From positions 1-33,628 of the forward strand of contig JAJZAC010000020.1 in the NCBI GenBank assembly GCA_021799615.1: a DNA stretch of 33,628 nt, read 5' to 3'. Each line of letters opens with the position of its first letter. Position 1 is the first letter of the stretch. Position numbers and translations under genes: made by a program. Positions 7,829 to 15,283 of this stretch are shown here, piece by piece. The stretch is from Actinomycetes bacterium (lineage in GTDB: Bacteria > Actinomycetota > Acidimicrobiia > Acidimicrobiales > RAAP-2). Under the pieces are notes generated by a model. That model made no database searches. It was not told where the DNA came from and saw nothing but the letters and a program-made list of their open reading frames with translations.

Positions 7829-9366
7829 TCGCCGTCCACGTTCTGGTTGGGGCCGGCCGTATCCGAGTATTGGGTGAGCCAGATGCCGCCGGTGGGCAGC
7901 GAGACGCCGTGGGTCGCTGCGTAGCTGTACGCGGAGGTGCAGTTGCCGGCGGGATCGCCTGTGTACCACGCGAGCCACACGGGGAACGGCGGGTTGTAGG
8001 CGGAACCGGCGATGGGCGTCCAATTCAGTTCGGAGGCATAGATGCCGACAGTGGTGACGCCCTCGTGGACGAGGGCGTCGTGCGCGCCCTGGATGGTGGC
8101 GTCGTTCAGCGCGGTGGACGCCTGCCAGTAGACCCCGGGCCCTTCGACGTCGAGCCACCATGCGACCGAGGTGTTCACTCCTGCCGCACCCGCCTTTGTG
8201 AACGCATCCGCAGCCGCGTTGTAGCCCCACTGGTAGCAGGTGGAGGTCGAGGTGCACGACGGTATGTCCGACTGGACGTTGGCGAGGAACACGTACATGT
8301 TGAGCCCACCTCCGGCCCAGGCCGCTTCGGTGGCGAGGCACGGGTTCTCACTGAACGGGGCACCGGCTGCCTCGACGATGGCAATGGTGTGCGGGGGCGG
8401 TGGAAGGGACCCGGTGCAGCCCGGTCCCAGCTGCCAGTCGGAGATGTCGTAGCCGTAGGACCCGTTCTGATAGGCCGGGTCATGGCTGACGCCGGTCCCG
8501 GGGGCCTGGGCGATCGCCACGACTGGTCCCGGAGCTCCGTTCGGGTCGGATCCGAAGTAGCCCGCGTCGCCGAAATTGAGGACGAGTCCGGCGGAGTCGG
8601 CCATCCAGTACCCCCTTCCGTCGGGGGTGGCGGCAATGCCGATCACGCCGAGAGGAGGGGGGGTGACCGCGCCCGATCCGTAGAAGACGGCATCGCCGAA
8701 GTTGAAGACGCCGCCGTCGGAGGCGACCAGCCAGTACCCCCTGCCGTCGGGGGTGGCGGCCATGCCGACCACCGGCTGGACGAGATGGCGCCCGCCCATC
8801 GAGCCGTAGAAGCGGGCGTCGCCGAAGGAGAAGATGCCGCCGTCGGAGGCCACCAGCCAGTACCCCCCGTCGTCGGGGGTGGCGGCCATGCCGACCACCG
8901 GTTGGTTGAGGTGGTACGCCCCCGTCGACCCGTGGAACGGGGCGTCGAAGGAGAAGACGCCGCCGTCGGAGGCCACCAGCCAGTAGCCGCCCGTGGCCAG
9001 GTCGGCCGCCATGCCCACCACGGGTCTGTTGAGCGTGTGACCACCCGTCGAACCGTGGAAGGCGGCGTCGCCGAAGGAGAACACCCCGCCGTCGGACGCC
9101 ACCATCCAGAACCCGCCGCCGCCGCGTGTCGTCGCCTCGCCCACCACCGGCTCGTTGAGACTCCCCGACAGCTCGCCGTAGCCGCCCGCACCGCCGAACC
9201 CTTGGACGATCCCGCTGGCCGTCACCAGCCGATAGGCGGGGACGGTGGTGGTGGCGGCGGACGACGCATGCGGCGCCGGTGCCAGGAGTAGGCCGAGGAA
9301 GCTCAACAAAACCACAATCCGCGCGAGGAATCCAGAAACGGGGCCACCGTGCGTGAACATCCTCAT
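7816..9366 (-). CDS. Secreted DGGVFSFGDA-repeat protein with GH25-like lysozyme domain
   Basis: The 516-residue exported protein starts MRMFTHGGPVSGFLARIVVL; a hydrophobic core and an Ala-rich site near residue 37 mark a signal peptide. Residues about 45-290 are six repeats of about 41 residues with consensus GYWLVASDGGVFSFGDA, then F-GS and PVVGMAATPDG; the first and last are degenerate. This pattern suggests a beta-propeller. Residues about 300-516 look like a divergent glycoside hydrolase 25 (lysozyme-like) domain: GYDISDWQ, WLDVEGPG (candidate acidic pair D-x-E), VGIYASELNW, VWLAWYT, and IWLTQYSDT ending in NVDGDYAC. Cysteines near the end suggest disulfides. Likely role is cell-wall binding or cleavage outside the cell; this is inferred from motifs. 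It sits 53 bp behind aroG on the same strand. ATG 9358-9360 is an alternative start. Confidence 0.8.
   Translation of the reverse strand: MRMFTHGGPVSGFLARIVVLLSFLGLLLAPAPHASSAATTTVPAYRLVTASGIVQGFGGAGGYGELSGSLNEPVVGEATTRGGGGFWMVASDGGVFSFGDAAFHGSTGGHTLNRPVVGMAADLATGGYWLVASDGGVFSFDAPFHGSTGAYHLNQPVVGMAATPDDGGYWLVASDGGIFSFGDARFYGSMGGRHLVQPVVGMAATPDGRGYWLVASDGGVFNFGDAVFYGSGAVTPPPLGVIGIAATPDGRGYWMADSAGLVLNFGDAGYFGSDPNGAPGPVVAIAQAPGTGVSHDPAYQNGSYGYDISDWQLGPGCTGSLPPPPHTIAIVEAAGAPFSENPCLATEAAWAGGGLNMYVFLANVQSDIPSCTSTSTCYQWGYNAAADAFTKAGAAGVNTSVAWWLDVEGPGVYWQASTALNDATIQGAHDALVHEGVTTVGIYASELNWTPIAGSAYNPPFPVWLAWYTGDPAGNCTSAYSYAATHGVSLPTGGIWLTQYSDTAGPNQNVDGDYAC
8496..9234 (-). repeat. Six imperfect ~123-bp repeats encoding the propeller-like domain
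   Basis: The DNA shows a periodic motif around CCGCCGTCGGAGGCCACCAG about every 120-126 bp, corresponding to the VASDGGVF core of each protein repeat. The central copies are most alike at the DNA level, suggesting recent duplication or gene conversion among them. Confidence 0.75.
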
Positions 9367-9419
9367 GGAATGCACAGTTTGGCCGACCTGGCGCCGGCAT
9401 GCAACGACCGCGGAGGTTC

Positions 9420-10802
9420 TCAGCCGCGCAGCAATTCGGCGACCCGGAACGCCAGGTCGAGGGACTGCCGCGCGTTCAGCCGGGGGTCGCAGGCCGAGGT
9501 GTAGCGCTCTTCCAATTGTCCTTCGACGATGTCCTCGACGCCGCCAAGGCACTCGGTCACGTCGTCGCCGGTCAGCTCCACGTGGACGCCACCCGGCCAC
9601 GTCCCCGCGTCACGGTGGGCGGTGAAGAACCCCCGGATCTCGGCCAGGATGTCGTCGAACCGGCGGGTCTTGCGCCCGCCCTCGGCGGTGAAGGTGTTCC
9701 CGTGCATGGGGTCGCACGACCACACCACCGGGTACCCCTCGGTGCGCACCGCCTCGAGGAGCGGTGGCAGCGCGGTCTCGACGTTGGCGGCGCCGAACCG
9801 GGTGATGAGGGTCAATCTGCCCGGCCGGCGCTCGGGATCGAGGCGGGCGCACAGAGCGAGGACGTCGTCCGGCGTGGCACCCGTACCGATCTTGACGCCG
9901 ACGGGGTTGCGGACGCCGGAGAGGAACTCGCAGTGGGCGCCCTCGGGATCGCGGGTCCGCTCACCCACCCAGAGCATGTGGGCCGAGCAGTCGTACCACT
10001 CGCCGGTGAGGGAGTCCCGCCGCACGAGCGGTTCCTCGTAGTCGAGCAGGAGCGCTTCGTGGCTGGTCCAGAAGTCGACCTCGTGGAGGGTGGCCTCGGC
10101 GGCCAGATCGATGCCGCAGGCGGCCATGAAGTGCAGGGCTCGGTCGATCCCCTCGGCGATCCCCTCGAACTGGCGCCCTTCGGCTGACGAGGCGACGAAC
10201 TCCTGGTTCCAGGCATGGACCTGGGCGAGGTCGGCGAACCCGCCCTTGGTGAACGCCCGCAGTAGGTTGAGGGTGGCGACCGACTGGTGGTAGCCGGCGA
10301 CGAGGCGGGCAGGGTCGGGCACCCGGGCGGCGGCCGTCGGGAGGTCGTCGTTCACCATGTGGCCGCGGAACGACTCGATCTCGAGGTCGCCGACGCGTTC
10401 GGTGGGGGACGAGCGGGGCTTGGCGAACTGCCCGGCGATCCTGCCGACCTTCACCACGGGGACGCCGGCGCCGTAGGTCAGGACGACGGCCATCTGCAGG
10501 ATGACCTTGAGCTTGTCCCGGATGGCGTCGGCGGTGAACTCGGCGAACGACTCGGCGCAGTCCCCCGCCTGGAGGACGAAGGCCCGCCCCGCCGCCACGT
10601 CACCCAGCGCCTCGGTCAGACGCCGTGCCTCGCCGGCGAACACGAGCGGGGGGAGGACGGCGAGCTGGGCCCGGACCGCGTCGAGCGCCGCCATGTCGGG
10701 CCAGTTCGGCTGCTGGCGCGCCTCGCGGCCTCGCCAGCTGGCGGGCGACCAGGGAGAGCCGGACGGATCCGGCCCGGCGTCGGGCGGGCGCTGGTCGAGC
10801 AC
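9420..10802 (-). CDS. aroG: Class II 3-deoxy-7-phosphoheptulonate synthase
   Basis: First committed step of the shikimate pathway: phosphoenolpyruvate plus erythrose 4-phosphate to DAHP. The 460-residue length and motifs match the class II (plant/mycobacterial AroG) family: QQPNWPD near the N-terminus, LQAGDCAESF with the metal-binding Cys, VVKVGRIAGQFAKPRSS, a SFRGHMVN segment, the TSHEALLLDYEEPL stretch, and GANVETALPPLL, WSCDPMHGNT and HVELTGDDVTECLGG. Three GTG codons occur in a row at the start (10808, 10805, 10802, reading down). I choose the third because a TACGCT hexamer lies exactly 6 nt before it, as at other leaderless genes here. It is divergent from the LLM oxidoreductase gene with only 37 bp between. 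Confidence 0.95.
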   Translation of the reverse strand: MLDQRPPDAGPDPSGSPWSPASWRGREARQQPNWPDMAALDAVRAQLAVLPPLVFAGEARRLTEALGDVAAGRAFVLQAGDCAESFAEFTADAIRDKLKVILQMAVVLTYGAGVPVVKVGRIAGQFAKPRSSPTERVGDLEIESFRGHMVNDDLPTAAARVPDPARLVAGYHQSVATLNLLRAFTKGGFADLAQVHAWNQEFVASSAEGRQFEGIAEGIDRALHFMAACGIDLAAEATLHEVDFWTSHEALLLDYEEPLVRRDSLTGEWYDCSAHMLWVGERTRDPEGAHCEFLSGVRNPVGVKIGTGATPDDVLALCARLDPERRPGRLTLITRFGAANVETALPPLLEAVRTEGYPVVWSCDPMHGNTFTAEGGRKTRRFDDILAEIRGFFTAHRDAGTWPGGVHVELTGDDVTECLGGVEDIVEGQLEERYTSACDPRLNARQSLDLAFRVAELLRG

Positions 10803-10814
10803 CACCACAGCGTA
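10803..10814 (-). promoter_or_regulatory. Leaderless promoter -10 of aroG
   Basis: On the minus strand TACGCT (plus coordinates 10814-10809) is followed by 6 nt, GTGGTG, and then the third GTG. This spacing equals that at obg, proA, ispG and proS and is the basis for choosing that start codon. Confidence 0.6.
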
Positions 10815-10827
10815 GGGCGTCGGGCCC

Positions 10828-10839
10828 TACACTCCGGCC
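10828..10839 (+). promoter_or_regulatory. Leaderless promoter -10 of the LLM oxidoreductase gene
   Basis: TACACT at 10828-10833 plus 6 nt leads directly to ATG 10840. The hexamer is only 13 bp from the opposing aroG hexamer, so the two divergent promoters share upstream DNA and the polymerases probably compete. Confidence 0.65.
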
Positions 10840-11769
10840 ATGCATCCCTTCCGGTTCGGCGTCCAACTGTCGCGAGCCCCGTCGGCCCGGGCGTGGCGGG
10901 ACACGGCCCGCAAGATCGAGGACCTCGGGTACTCGACGCTCTTCATCCCCGACCACTTCGACGACCAATTCGGCCCGCTCGCGGCCCTGACGGTGGCGGC
11001 CGAGTCCACGACCACCCTCCGGGTCGGTTCCCTCGTCTTCGGCAACGACTACCGCCACCCGGTGGTCCTGGCCAAGGAGATCGCCACCCTCGACCTGCTC
11101 TCGGAGGGCCGGGTGGAGTTCGGCCTGGGAGCCGGGTGGATGACGTCGGACTACGACCAGGCCGGCCTCCCCCTCGATCCCCCGGCCACCAGGATCGACC
11201 GGATGGCCGAGAGCCTGGCCGTGATGCGGTCGCTGTGGTCCGGGGGCGTCACCGCCGTCGACGGCGACCACTACCGGGTCCGGGGGCTCTCCGGCACGCC
11301 GTCGCCGGCGCGCCCGGGCGGCCCCCCGGTGATCATCGGCGGCGGGGGCCGGCGTGTCCTCCGGCTGGCCGCCGCCCACGCCGACATCGTCGGGGTGAAC
11401 CCGAACCTGGCTGCGGGGGCGATCGGGCCCGACGTGATCGCCACCGCGGTGCCGGCCGCCTACGACGAGCGCCTCGCCTGGCTCCGCCAGGCGGCCGGGG
11501 CGCGCTTCGACGAGCTCGAGCTGCAGTGCCTGACCTTCGCCGTCCAGGTCGTGCCGGACGGTCCGGCGGTCCTCGAGCGGCTGGCCGCGCTCTTCGGCAT
11601 GTCCGTCGACGACGTGGCCGGATCGCCGGTGGCGCTCATCGGCTCGGTCGACGGGATCGTCGAGACCCTCGAGGAGCGCCGGCGCCGATGGGGCTTCTCC
11701 TACGTGGTCGTCCACGAGGCCGAGCTCGACGCCTTCGCCCCGGTGGTGGCCCGCCTGGCCGGTTCGTGA
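10840..11769 (+). CDS. LLM-class F420-dependent oxidoreductase
   Basis: Luciferase-like monooxygenase fold enzyme of 309 residues, probably using the deazaflavin cofactor F420. It begins MHPFRFGVQLSRAPSARAW and shows the family's TIM-barrel landmarks: YSTLFIPDHFDDQFGPL near 35, LRVGSLVFGNDYRHPVVLAKE, LDLLSEGRVEFGLGAGWM and PVIIGGGGRRVLRLAAAHADIVGVNP. These resemble a mycobacterial F420 subfamily (TIGR03621, named from memory). Substrate unknown. ATG 10840 follows a TACACT element by exactly 6 nt, so the mRNA is probably leaderless. Its TGA overlaps the nadD GTG by 4 bp, making it the promoter-proximal gene of the nadD-rsfS group. Confidence 0.9.
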   Translation: MHPFRFGVQLSRAPSARAWRDTARKIEDLGYSTLFIPDHFDDQFGPLAALTVAAESTTTLRVGSLVFGNDYRHPVVLAKEIATLDLLSEGRVEFGLGAGWMTSDYDQAGLPLDPPATRIDRMAESLAVMRSLWSGGVTAVDGDHYRVRGLSGTPSPARPGGPPVIIGGGGRRVLRLAAAHADIVGVNPNLAAGAIGPDVIATAVPAAYDERLAWLRQAAGARFDELELQCLTFAVQVVPDGPAVLERLAALFGMSVDDVAGSPVALIGSVDGIVETLEERRRRWGFSYVVVHEAELDAFAPVVARLAGS

Positions 11770-12365
11770 GCGGGGCCGGGCAACCTCGCATCGGGCTGCT
11801 CGGCGGCACCTTCGACCCCGTCCACCGGGGCCACCTGGCGGCAGCGGCGACCGTTCGCGACGCGCTGGAGCTGGACAGGGTCCTGCTGGTGGTGGCGAAC
11901 GAGCCGTGGCAGAAGGAGGGGACGCGGCCGATCACGCCGGCAGCGGACCGCTACGCCATGGTGGAGGTAGCCGTGGCCGGCCTCGACGGGATCGAGGCGT
12001 CGCCGCTCGAGATCGACCGGGGTGGCACCTCGTACACGGTCGATACCGTCGAGGAATTGCGCGCCACCCACCCGGAGGCCCGCCTGTACCTCATCGTCGG
12101 TGAGGACGTGGCTGGCGAACTGGGCACCTGGCACCGATCGGACGAGCTGGCCCGGCTCGTCGAGCTGGTGGTCGTGACCCGTGCCGGTGCGCCGAGCACG
12201 CCGGCACCACCGGGTTGGCGCGCCACGCTGGTCCCCATGCCGCCGGTCCCGGAGTCGAGCACGGAGATCCGACGGCGCATCGCCGCCGGCGAACCCGTCG
12301 CCGGCGTCCCCGCGGCGGCGATGCGCTACATCGAGGAGCGGGGTCTGTACGCTGGGAGCGGATGA
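11766..12365 (+). CDS. nadD: Nicotinate-nucleotide adenylyltransferase
   Basis: Adenylates nicotinate mononucleotide to deamido-NAD, the penultimate step of NAD synthesis. The 199-residue protein has the nucleotidyltransferase signature GGTFDPVHRGH at residues 13-23, the VANEPWQKEG segment, YLIVGEDVAGELGTWHRSDEL in the middle, and the C-terminal ESSTEIRRRIAAGEPV motif. The GTG at 11766 overlaps the preceding stop (GTGA) and places the conserved IGLLGGTF strand at the normal distance from the start. The stop overlaps the ATG of the next small gene by 4 bp. Linkage to rsfS is the widespread bacterial arrangement. Confidence 0.96.
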   Translation: MSGAGQPRIGLLGGTFDPVHRGHLAAAATVRDALELDRVLLVVANEPWQKEGTRPITPAADRYAMVEVAVAGLDGIEASPLEIDRGGTSYTVDTVEELRATHPEARLYLIVGEDVAGELGTWHRSDELARLVELVVVTRAGAPSTPAPPGWRATLVPMPPVPESSTEIRRRIAAGEPVAGVPAAAMRYIEERGLYAGSG

Positions 12366-12745
12366 ACGCCGAGGCCGGGTCCGTGGGGAGCGGTGCAGGA
12401 TCCTCGGGCACCGGCCTCCCCGGAGAGCCGGGCGTGCCGGAGGCTGGGGGTGGGCTCGCCGGCGTGGCCGGGCGCCCGGCAACGGTCCCGGAGCTCACGG
12501 TGAGGAGCCGCCGGGAGCTGCGTGCGCAGCGCCGCCAGCGACAGGTGCTCCTGGTGTGGTGCGCGGCGGCGGTGGTCGCCGTCCTGGTGGCCACGGTGGT
12601 GATCCTCGGGATCGCCCGGGACCGTTCGTTGTTCCAGCGGAGCCCGCCGGCGGGTGCCGTCTCGGCCCACCCGACCGGGCCCGTCGTACGTGCCGGAGGA
12701 CAGACGTCACCCCTGCGTGGGGGAATTGGAGGAGAAACCCAGTGA
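12362..12745 (+). CDS. Small single-pass membrane protein between nadD and rsfS
   Basis: Unrecognised 127-residue protein. Residues 1-45 are Gly/Ser/Ala/Pro-rich and look disordered. Residues 48-61 (VRSRRELRAQRRQR) are strongly basic. Residues about 62-84 form one hydrophobic helix (VLLVWCAAAVVAVLVATVVILG). A short polar tail follows. The basic patch before the helix predicts the N-terminus inside the cell and the tail outside. Its ATG overlaps the nadD stop (ATGA) and its TGA overlaps the rsfS GTG, so it is almost certainly translated as part of this operon. Other actinobacteria can carry a LytR-type envelope gene in this slot, but no such domain is visible here. Function not assigned. Confidence 0.8.
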   Translation: MNAEAGSVGSGAGSSGTGLPGEPGVPEAGGGLAGVAGRPATVPELTVRSRRELRAQRRQRQVLLVWCAAAVVAVLVATVVILGIARDRSLFQRSPPAGAVSAHPTGPVVRAGGQTSPLRGGIGGETQ

Positions 12746-13137
12746 TCACGACGACGACCACCCCGGCTGCCCCGGGAACCGCGCCGGCCCCGACGGTGCC
12801 GCACGAGTGCCTGGTGGCCGCCCGCGCCGCCGACGCCAAGTCGGGTACCGATCCGGTGGTGCTGGCGGTGGGTGAGCAGTTGGCGGTGACCGACGCCTTC
12901 GTGATCACCAGCGCCTCGAACCCGAGGCACGTGCGGACCCTGGCCGAAGAGGTCGAACGGGCGGTCAAAGCTGAGTCGGGCAGGTCGCCGGCCCGGGTGG
13001 AGGGCCTCGATGACGCCCGCTGGGTGCTGCTCGACTACGGGGACTTCGTCGTCCACGTGTTCCTCGACGAAGCCCGCACCTACTACGACCTCGAGCACCT
13101 GTGGGCGGGCGCTCCCCGGGTGGCGTGGGACGCCTGA
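12742..13137 (+). CDS. rsfS: Ribosomal silencing factor RsfS
   Basis: Binds L14 on the 50S subunit and blocks subunit joining when nutrients are low. The 131-residue frame has an about 20-residue Thr/Pro/Ala-rich leader (TTTTTPAAPGTAPAPTVP) before the conserved domain. Domain motifs are VTDAFVITSASNPRHVRTLAEEVE, then ARWVLLDYGDFVVHVFLDEARTYYDLEHLWAGAP, which match the family well. The start is GTG 12742, preceded by a strong ribosome binding site GGAGGAG at 12728-12734 and overlapping the stop of the upstream membrane protein. It ends the plus-strand operon and faces the lpqB-like gene across a 19 bp gap with a shared hairpin. Confidence 0.93.
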   Translation: MITTTTTPAAPGTAPAPTVPHECLVAARAADAKSGTDPVVLAVGEQLAVTDAFVITSASNPRHVRTLAEEVERAVKAESGRSPARVEGLDDARWVLLDYGDFVVHVFLDEARTYYDLEHLWAGAPRVAWDA

Positions 13138-13160
13138 CCGCCGGACCGCCGTCCGGTCAG
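13134..13160. terminator. Shared hairpin between convergent rsfS and lpqB-like genes
   Basis: CTGACC (13134-13139) is complementary to GGTCAG (13155-13160), and CCGGAC (13141-13146) to GTCCGG (13151-13156), giving a strong hairpin with small alternatives. It covers both stop codons (rsfS TGA at 13135-13137; lpqB-like stop at 13157-13159 on the other strand). No T-run is present, so it would be a GC-only bidirectional terminator. Confidence 0.5.
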
Positions 13161-13792
13161 GGTGCCGGTGGTGCCTGGGCCGTGTAGTCGGCCCGCCCGA
13201 CGGGACCGCTGACCAGCCCTCCCGTGCCGTTGGGGACCTGGGTCGGGGTGCCGCCGATCCGGAAGGCGACGGCGGACACCCCTGGCAGCGCGGTGGCGGT
13301 GAACACCACCTGGGCGATGGCGAGGATCTGGTCGGGCCCGACGACCTGCACGGGGTTGGCGCTGAAGTCGACGTCGGCGGTCCCGGCGGCGACGGTCGCG
13401 GTGACCTGGATGCCCGGGCCCGAGAGGAAGCTCTGGATGCCAGCGGTGGACTCCGACTCGGTGGGCCCCTCGAGGAGCGCCCCGAGCACCTGGGTCAGGG
13501 TGGCCGGCACCGCCAGGTCGCGCCGGACCGGCGTCACATGCTGGTCCGGCGCGACCAGGAAGATCGTCTCGGGGACGGACACGGCGGGCATGGTGGTCGT
13601 GGTGGTGGGCGGCGGGGTGCGGAGGAGGCCGAAGGGCACCTGGTCGCGGGGGATCGGGTGGGGGGAGGCGTCGGTCGGGATCCCACAACCGGCACCGGCC
13701 ATGACGACCACGGCCAGCACGACAGCCAGTCCCCAGCGCACCGGCGTCGGCCGGTCCGGCGTCGTGTGCCGGCGCACCTCGGCCCGGATCAT
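13157..13792 (-). CDS. LpqB-like lipoprotein with GerMN domain only
   Basis: The 211-residue predicted lipoprotein has a basic N-terminus, a hydrophobic stretch GLAVVLAVVVMAGAGC and a candidate lipidated Cys36 (lipobox not ideal). A Pro/Thr-rich spacer is followed by a GerMN domain (about 73-195): VPETIFLVAPDQHVTPVRR, LGALLEGPTESESTAGI, ADVDFSANPVQVVG and LPGVSAVAFRIGGTP. Position as third gene after mtrA and mtrB is the place of lpqB, whose product modulates MtrB sensing. Mycobacterial LpqB is much longer (about 580 residues, with a propeller-like C-terminal half); this protein stops right after GerMN. Its ATG overlaps the mtrB stop by 4 bp. Alternatively it is an unrelated GerMN lipoprotein, but the synteny argues for LpqB. 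Confidence 0.82.
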   Translation of the reverse strand: MIRAEVRRHTTPDRPTPVRWGLAVVLAVVVMAGAGCGIPTDASPHPIPRDQVPFGLLRTPPPTTTTTMPAVSVPETIFLVAPDQHVTPVRRDLAVPATLTQVLGALLEGPTESESTAGIQSFLSGPGIQVTATVAAGTADVDFSANPVQVVGPDQILAIAQVVFTATALPGVSAVAFRIGGTPTQVPNGTGGLVSGPVGRADYTAQAPPAP

Positions 13793-15279
13793 CGGGAGGG
13801 ATCCGCCCGGTCGGTGGACGCGGCCCGGGCGCCATCGGTCGCCGGCCCGCCGGGCTCCGGGTCGATCGGGAGGTCGACGACGAACCGGGCGCCTCCGCCG
13901 GGAACGTCCTCGATGCCCACCGAGCCGCCGTGCAGCCTGGCGTGCTCGGCCACCAGGGCCAGTCCGAGACCGGTGCCCTCGCCGGCGCCCCGCCGTCCCG
14001 AACTGCGTCCGCGGTAGAAGCGCTCGAAGAGGTGGCCCCGCTCGTCGGGTGCCACCCCGGGGCCGGCATCCTCGACGGTGATGCGCAGGATCGGGCCCCT
14101 CGCGCCCGGTCCGGACGGTGCGTCGACGACCACCCGGCGCGCCCCACCGGCATACTGCCGGGCGTTGTCCACCAGGTTGGCCACGATGCGCTCGATGCGC
14201 CGCTTGTCGACGCGCACCCGCAGCCCGAGCGCCCGGGGGGTCACGTCCACCACCACCGGGCGCTCCGGCGGACCGGCGGCACCGTGTGGCGGCATGGCGG
14301 CCGCCAGCGCATGGCGGACCAGCTCTCCTGCGTCGACGTCGTCGAGCGAGAGCTCGGCCGACCCGGCGTCGAAGCGAGAGATCTCCAGGAGATCGCTGAC
14401 CATCCGGGTGAAACGCGACAGGTCCCCGGCGAGCAGGCCGAGGGCTCGCTGGCCGGTGGGGCCCAGCTGCTCCCGCTGCGCCTCGAGGACGGAGAGGGAG
14501 GCCGACAGGGTGGTGAGTGGCGAGCGGAGCTCGTGGCTCACGTCCGAGGTGAAGCGTGCTTCACGCTCGATCCGCTCCTGGAGGTGGTCGGCCATGCGGT
14601 TGAACGACGACGCCAGCACCGACAGGTCGGCGTCGTCGCCAGCGTCCACCCGCGTGCCCAGATCACCCGCGGCGATGGCCACGGCGGCGTCGGACACCCC
14701 GCGCAGCGGGCGCAGGGCCCGGCCGGCGGCCCACCGGCCGACGGCGGCCCCGGCCAGGGTGGTGACACCGGCGGCGATGGCGAGGGTGAGGGCGAGGGTC
14801 CGCAGGGTCCGTTCGACCTCCTCGAGGGAGAACACCTCGAAGTAGGCGGCACCGACGCCTGGCAGTGGGACGCCTACGACCACCTCGGGCGTGGCGTCGA
14901 TAGTGAACGTCTGCGATGCGGCGGTGCCCGACAGCACCAGGGACCGCTCGGCCGGGGGGATCTGGCTCTGTCCGACGGAGATCGAGGTGGCGAACCACTG
15001 GCCGTGGGTGGCGAGCACGGAGCGGGAACCGGGCAGCGTGTCGACCGACTCGAGGAGCTGGCCGACGGCCGTGCCCGGGACCCGCAGCGAATTCTGGACG
15101 AGGCTGGCGTTCACGAAGGCCTGCCGTCGGAATTCCGCCTGCCGCTCGTTCAGGAACCCGGCGCGGGCGGTGAGGTAGGTGATGCCGGCCATGACGCCCG
15201 ATAGGGCCAGCGCACCGACGGCGAACGTCACCGTGACCCGTGTCCGGAGCCCGGGCCGGGTCCTCCTCTTCCGGGTCAC
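13789..15279 (-). CDS. mtrB: Sensor histidine kinase, MtrB type
   Basis: Membrane sensor kinase of 496 residues. TM1 lies at about 18-40, an extracytoplasmic domain at about 41-155, TM2 at about 158-180 and HAMP at about 181-232. The dimerisation/phosphoacceptor segment FTSDVSHELRSPLTT has the catalytic His at 249. The ATPase domain has an N box (RIVANLVDNARQYAGG), G1 (VEDAGPGV), F box (LFERFYRG) and G2 (GTGLGLALVAEH). The tail after about 475 is acidic and low complexity. The GTG start is 4 nt after the mtrA stop, and its own stop overlaps the lipoprotein ATG. In mycobacteria MtrAB controls cell-wall and division genes; the same role here is inferred from order and domain match. Confidence 0.9.
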   Translation of the reverse strand: MTRKRRTRPGLRTRVTVTFAVGALALSGVMAGITYLTARAGFLNERQAEFRRQAFVNASLVQNSLRVPGTAVGQLLESVDTLPGSRSVLATHGQWFATSISVGQSQIPPAERSLVLSGTAASQTFTIDATPEVVVGVPLPGVGAAYFEVFSLEEVERTLRTLALTLAIAAGVTTLAGAAVGRWAAGRALRPLRGVSDAAVAIAAGDLGTRVDAGDDADLSVLASSFNRMADHLQERIEREARFTSDVSHELRSPLTTLSASLSVLEAQREQLGPTGQRALGLLAGDLSRFTRMVSDLLEISRFDAGSAELSLDDVDAGELVRHALAAAMPPHGAAGPPERPVVVDVTPRALGLRVRVDKRRIERIVANLVDNARQYAGGARRVVVDAPSGPGARGPILRITVEDAGPGVAPDERGHLFERFYRGRSSGRRGAGEGTGLGLALVAEHARLHGGSVGIEDVPGGGARFVVDLPIDPEPGGPATDGARAASTDRADPSR

Positions 15280-15283
15280 ACCG

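Noticed and set aside
8496-9234. CRISPR-like spaced repeats
   Set aside because: The repeats are about 123 bp, imperfect, in frame and encode a protein repeat with no unique spacers.
13930-15204. Plus-strand open frame of 424 codons
   Set aside because: Antisense to mtrB; no motif.
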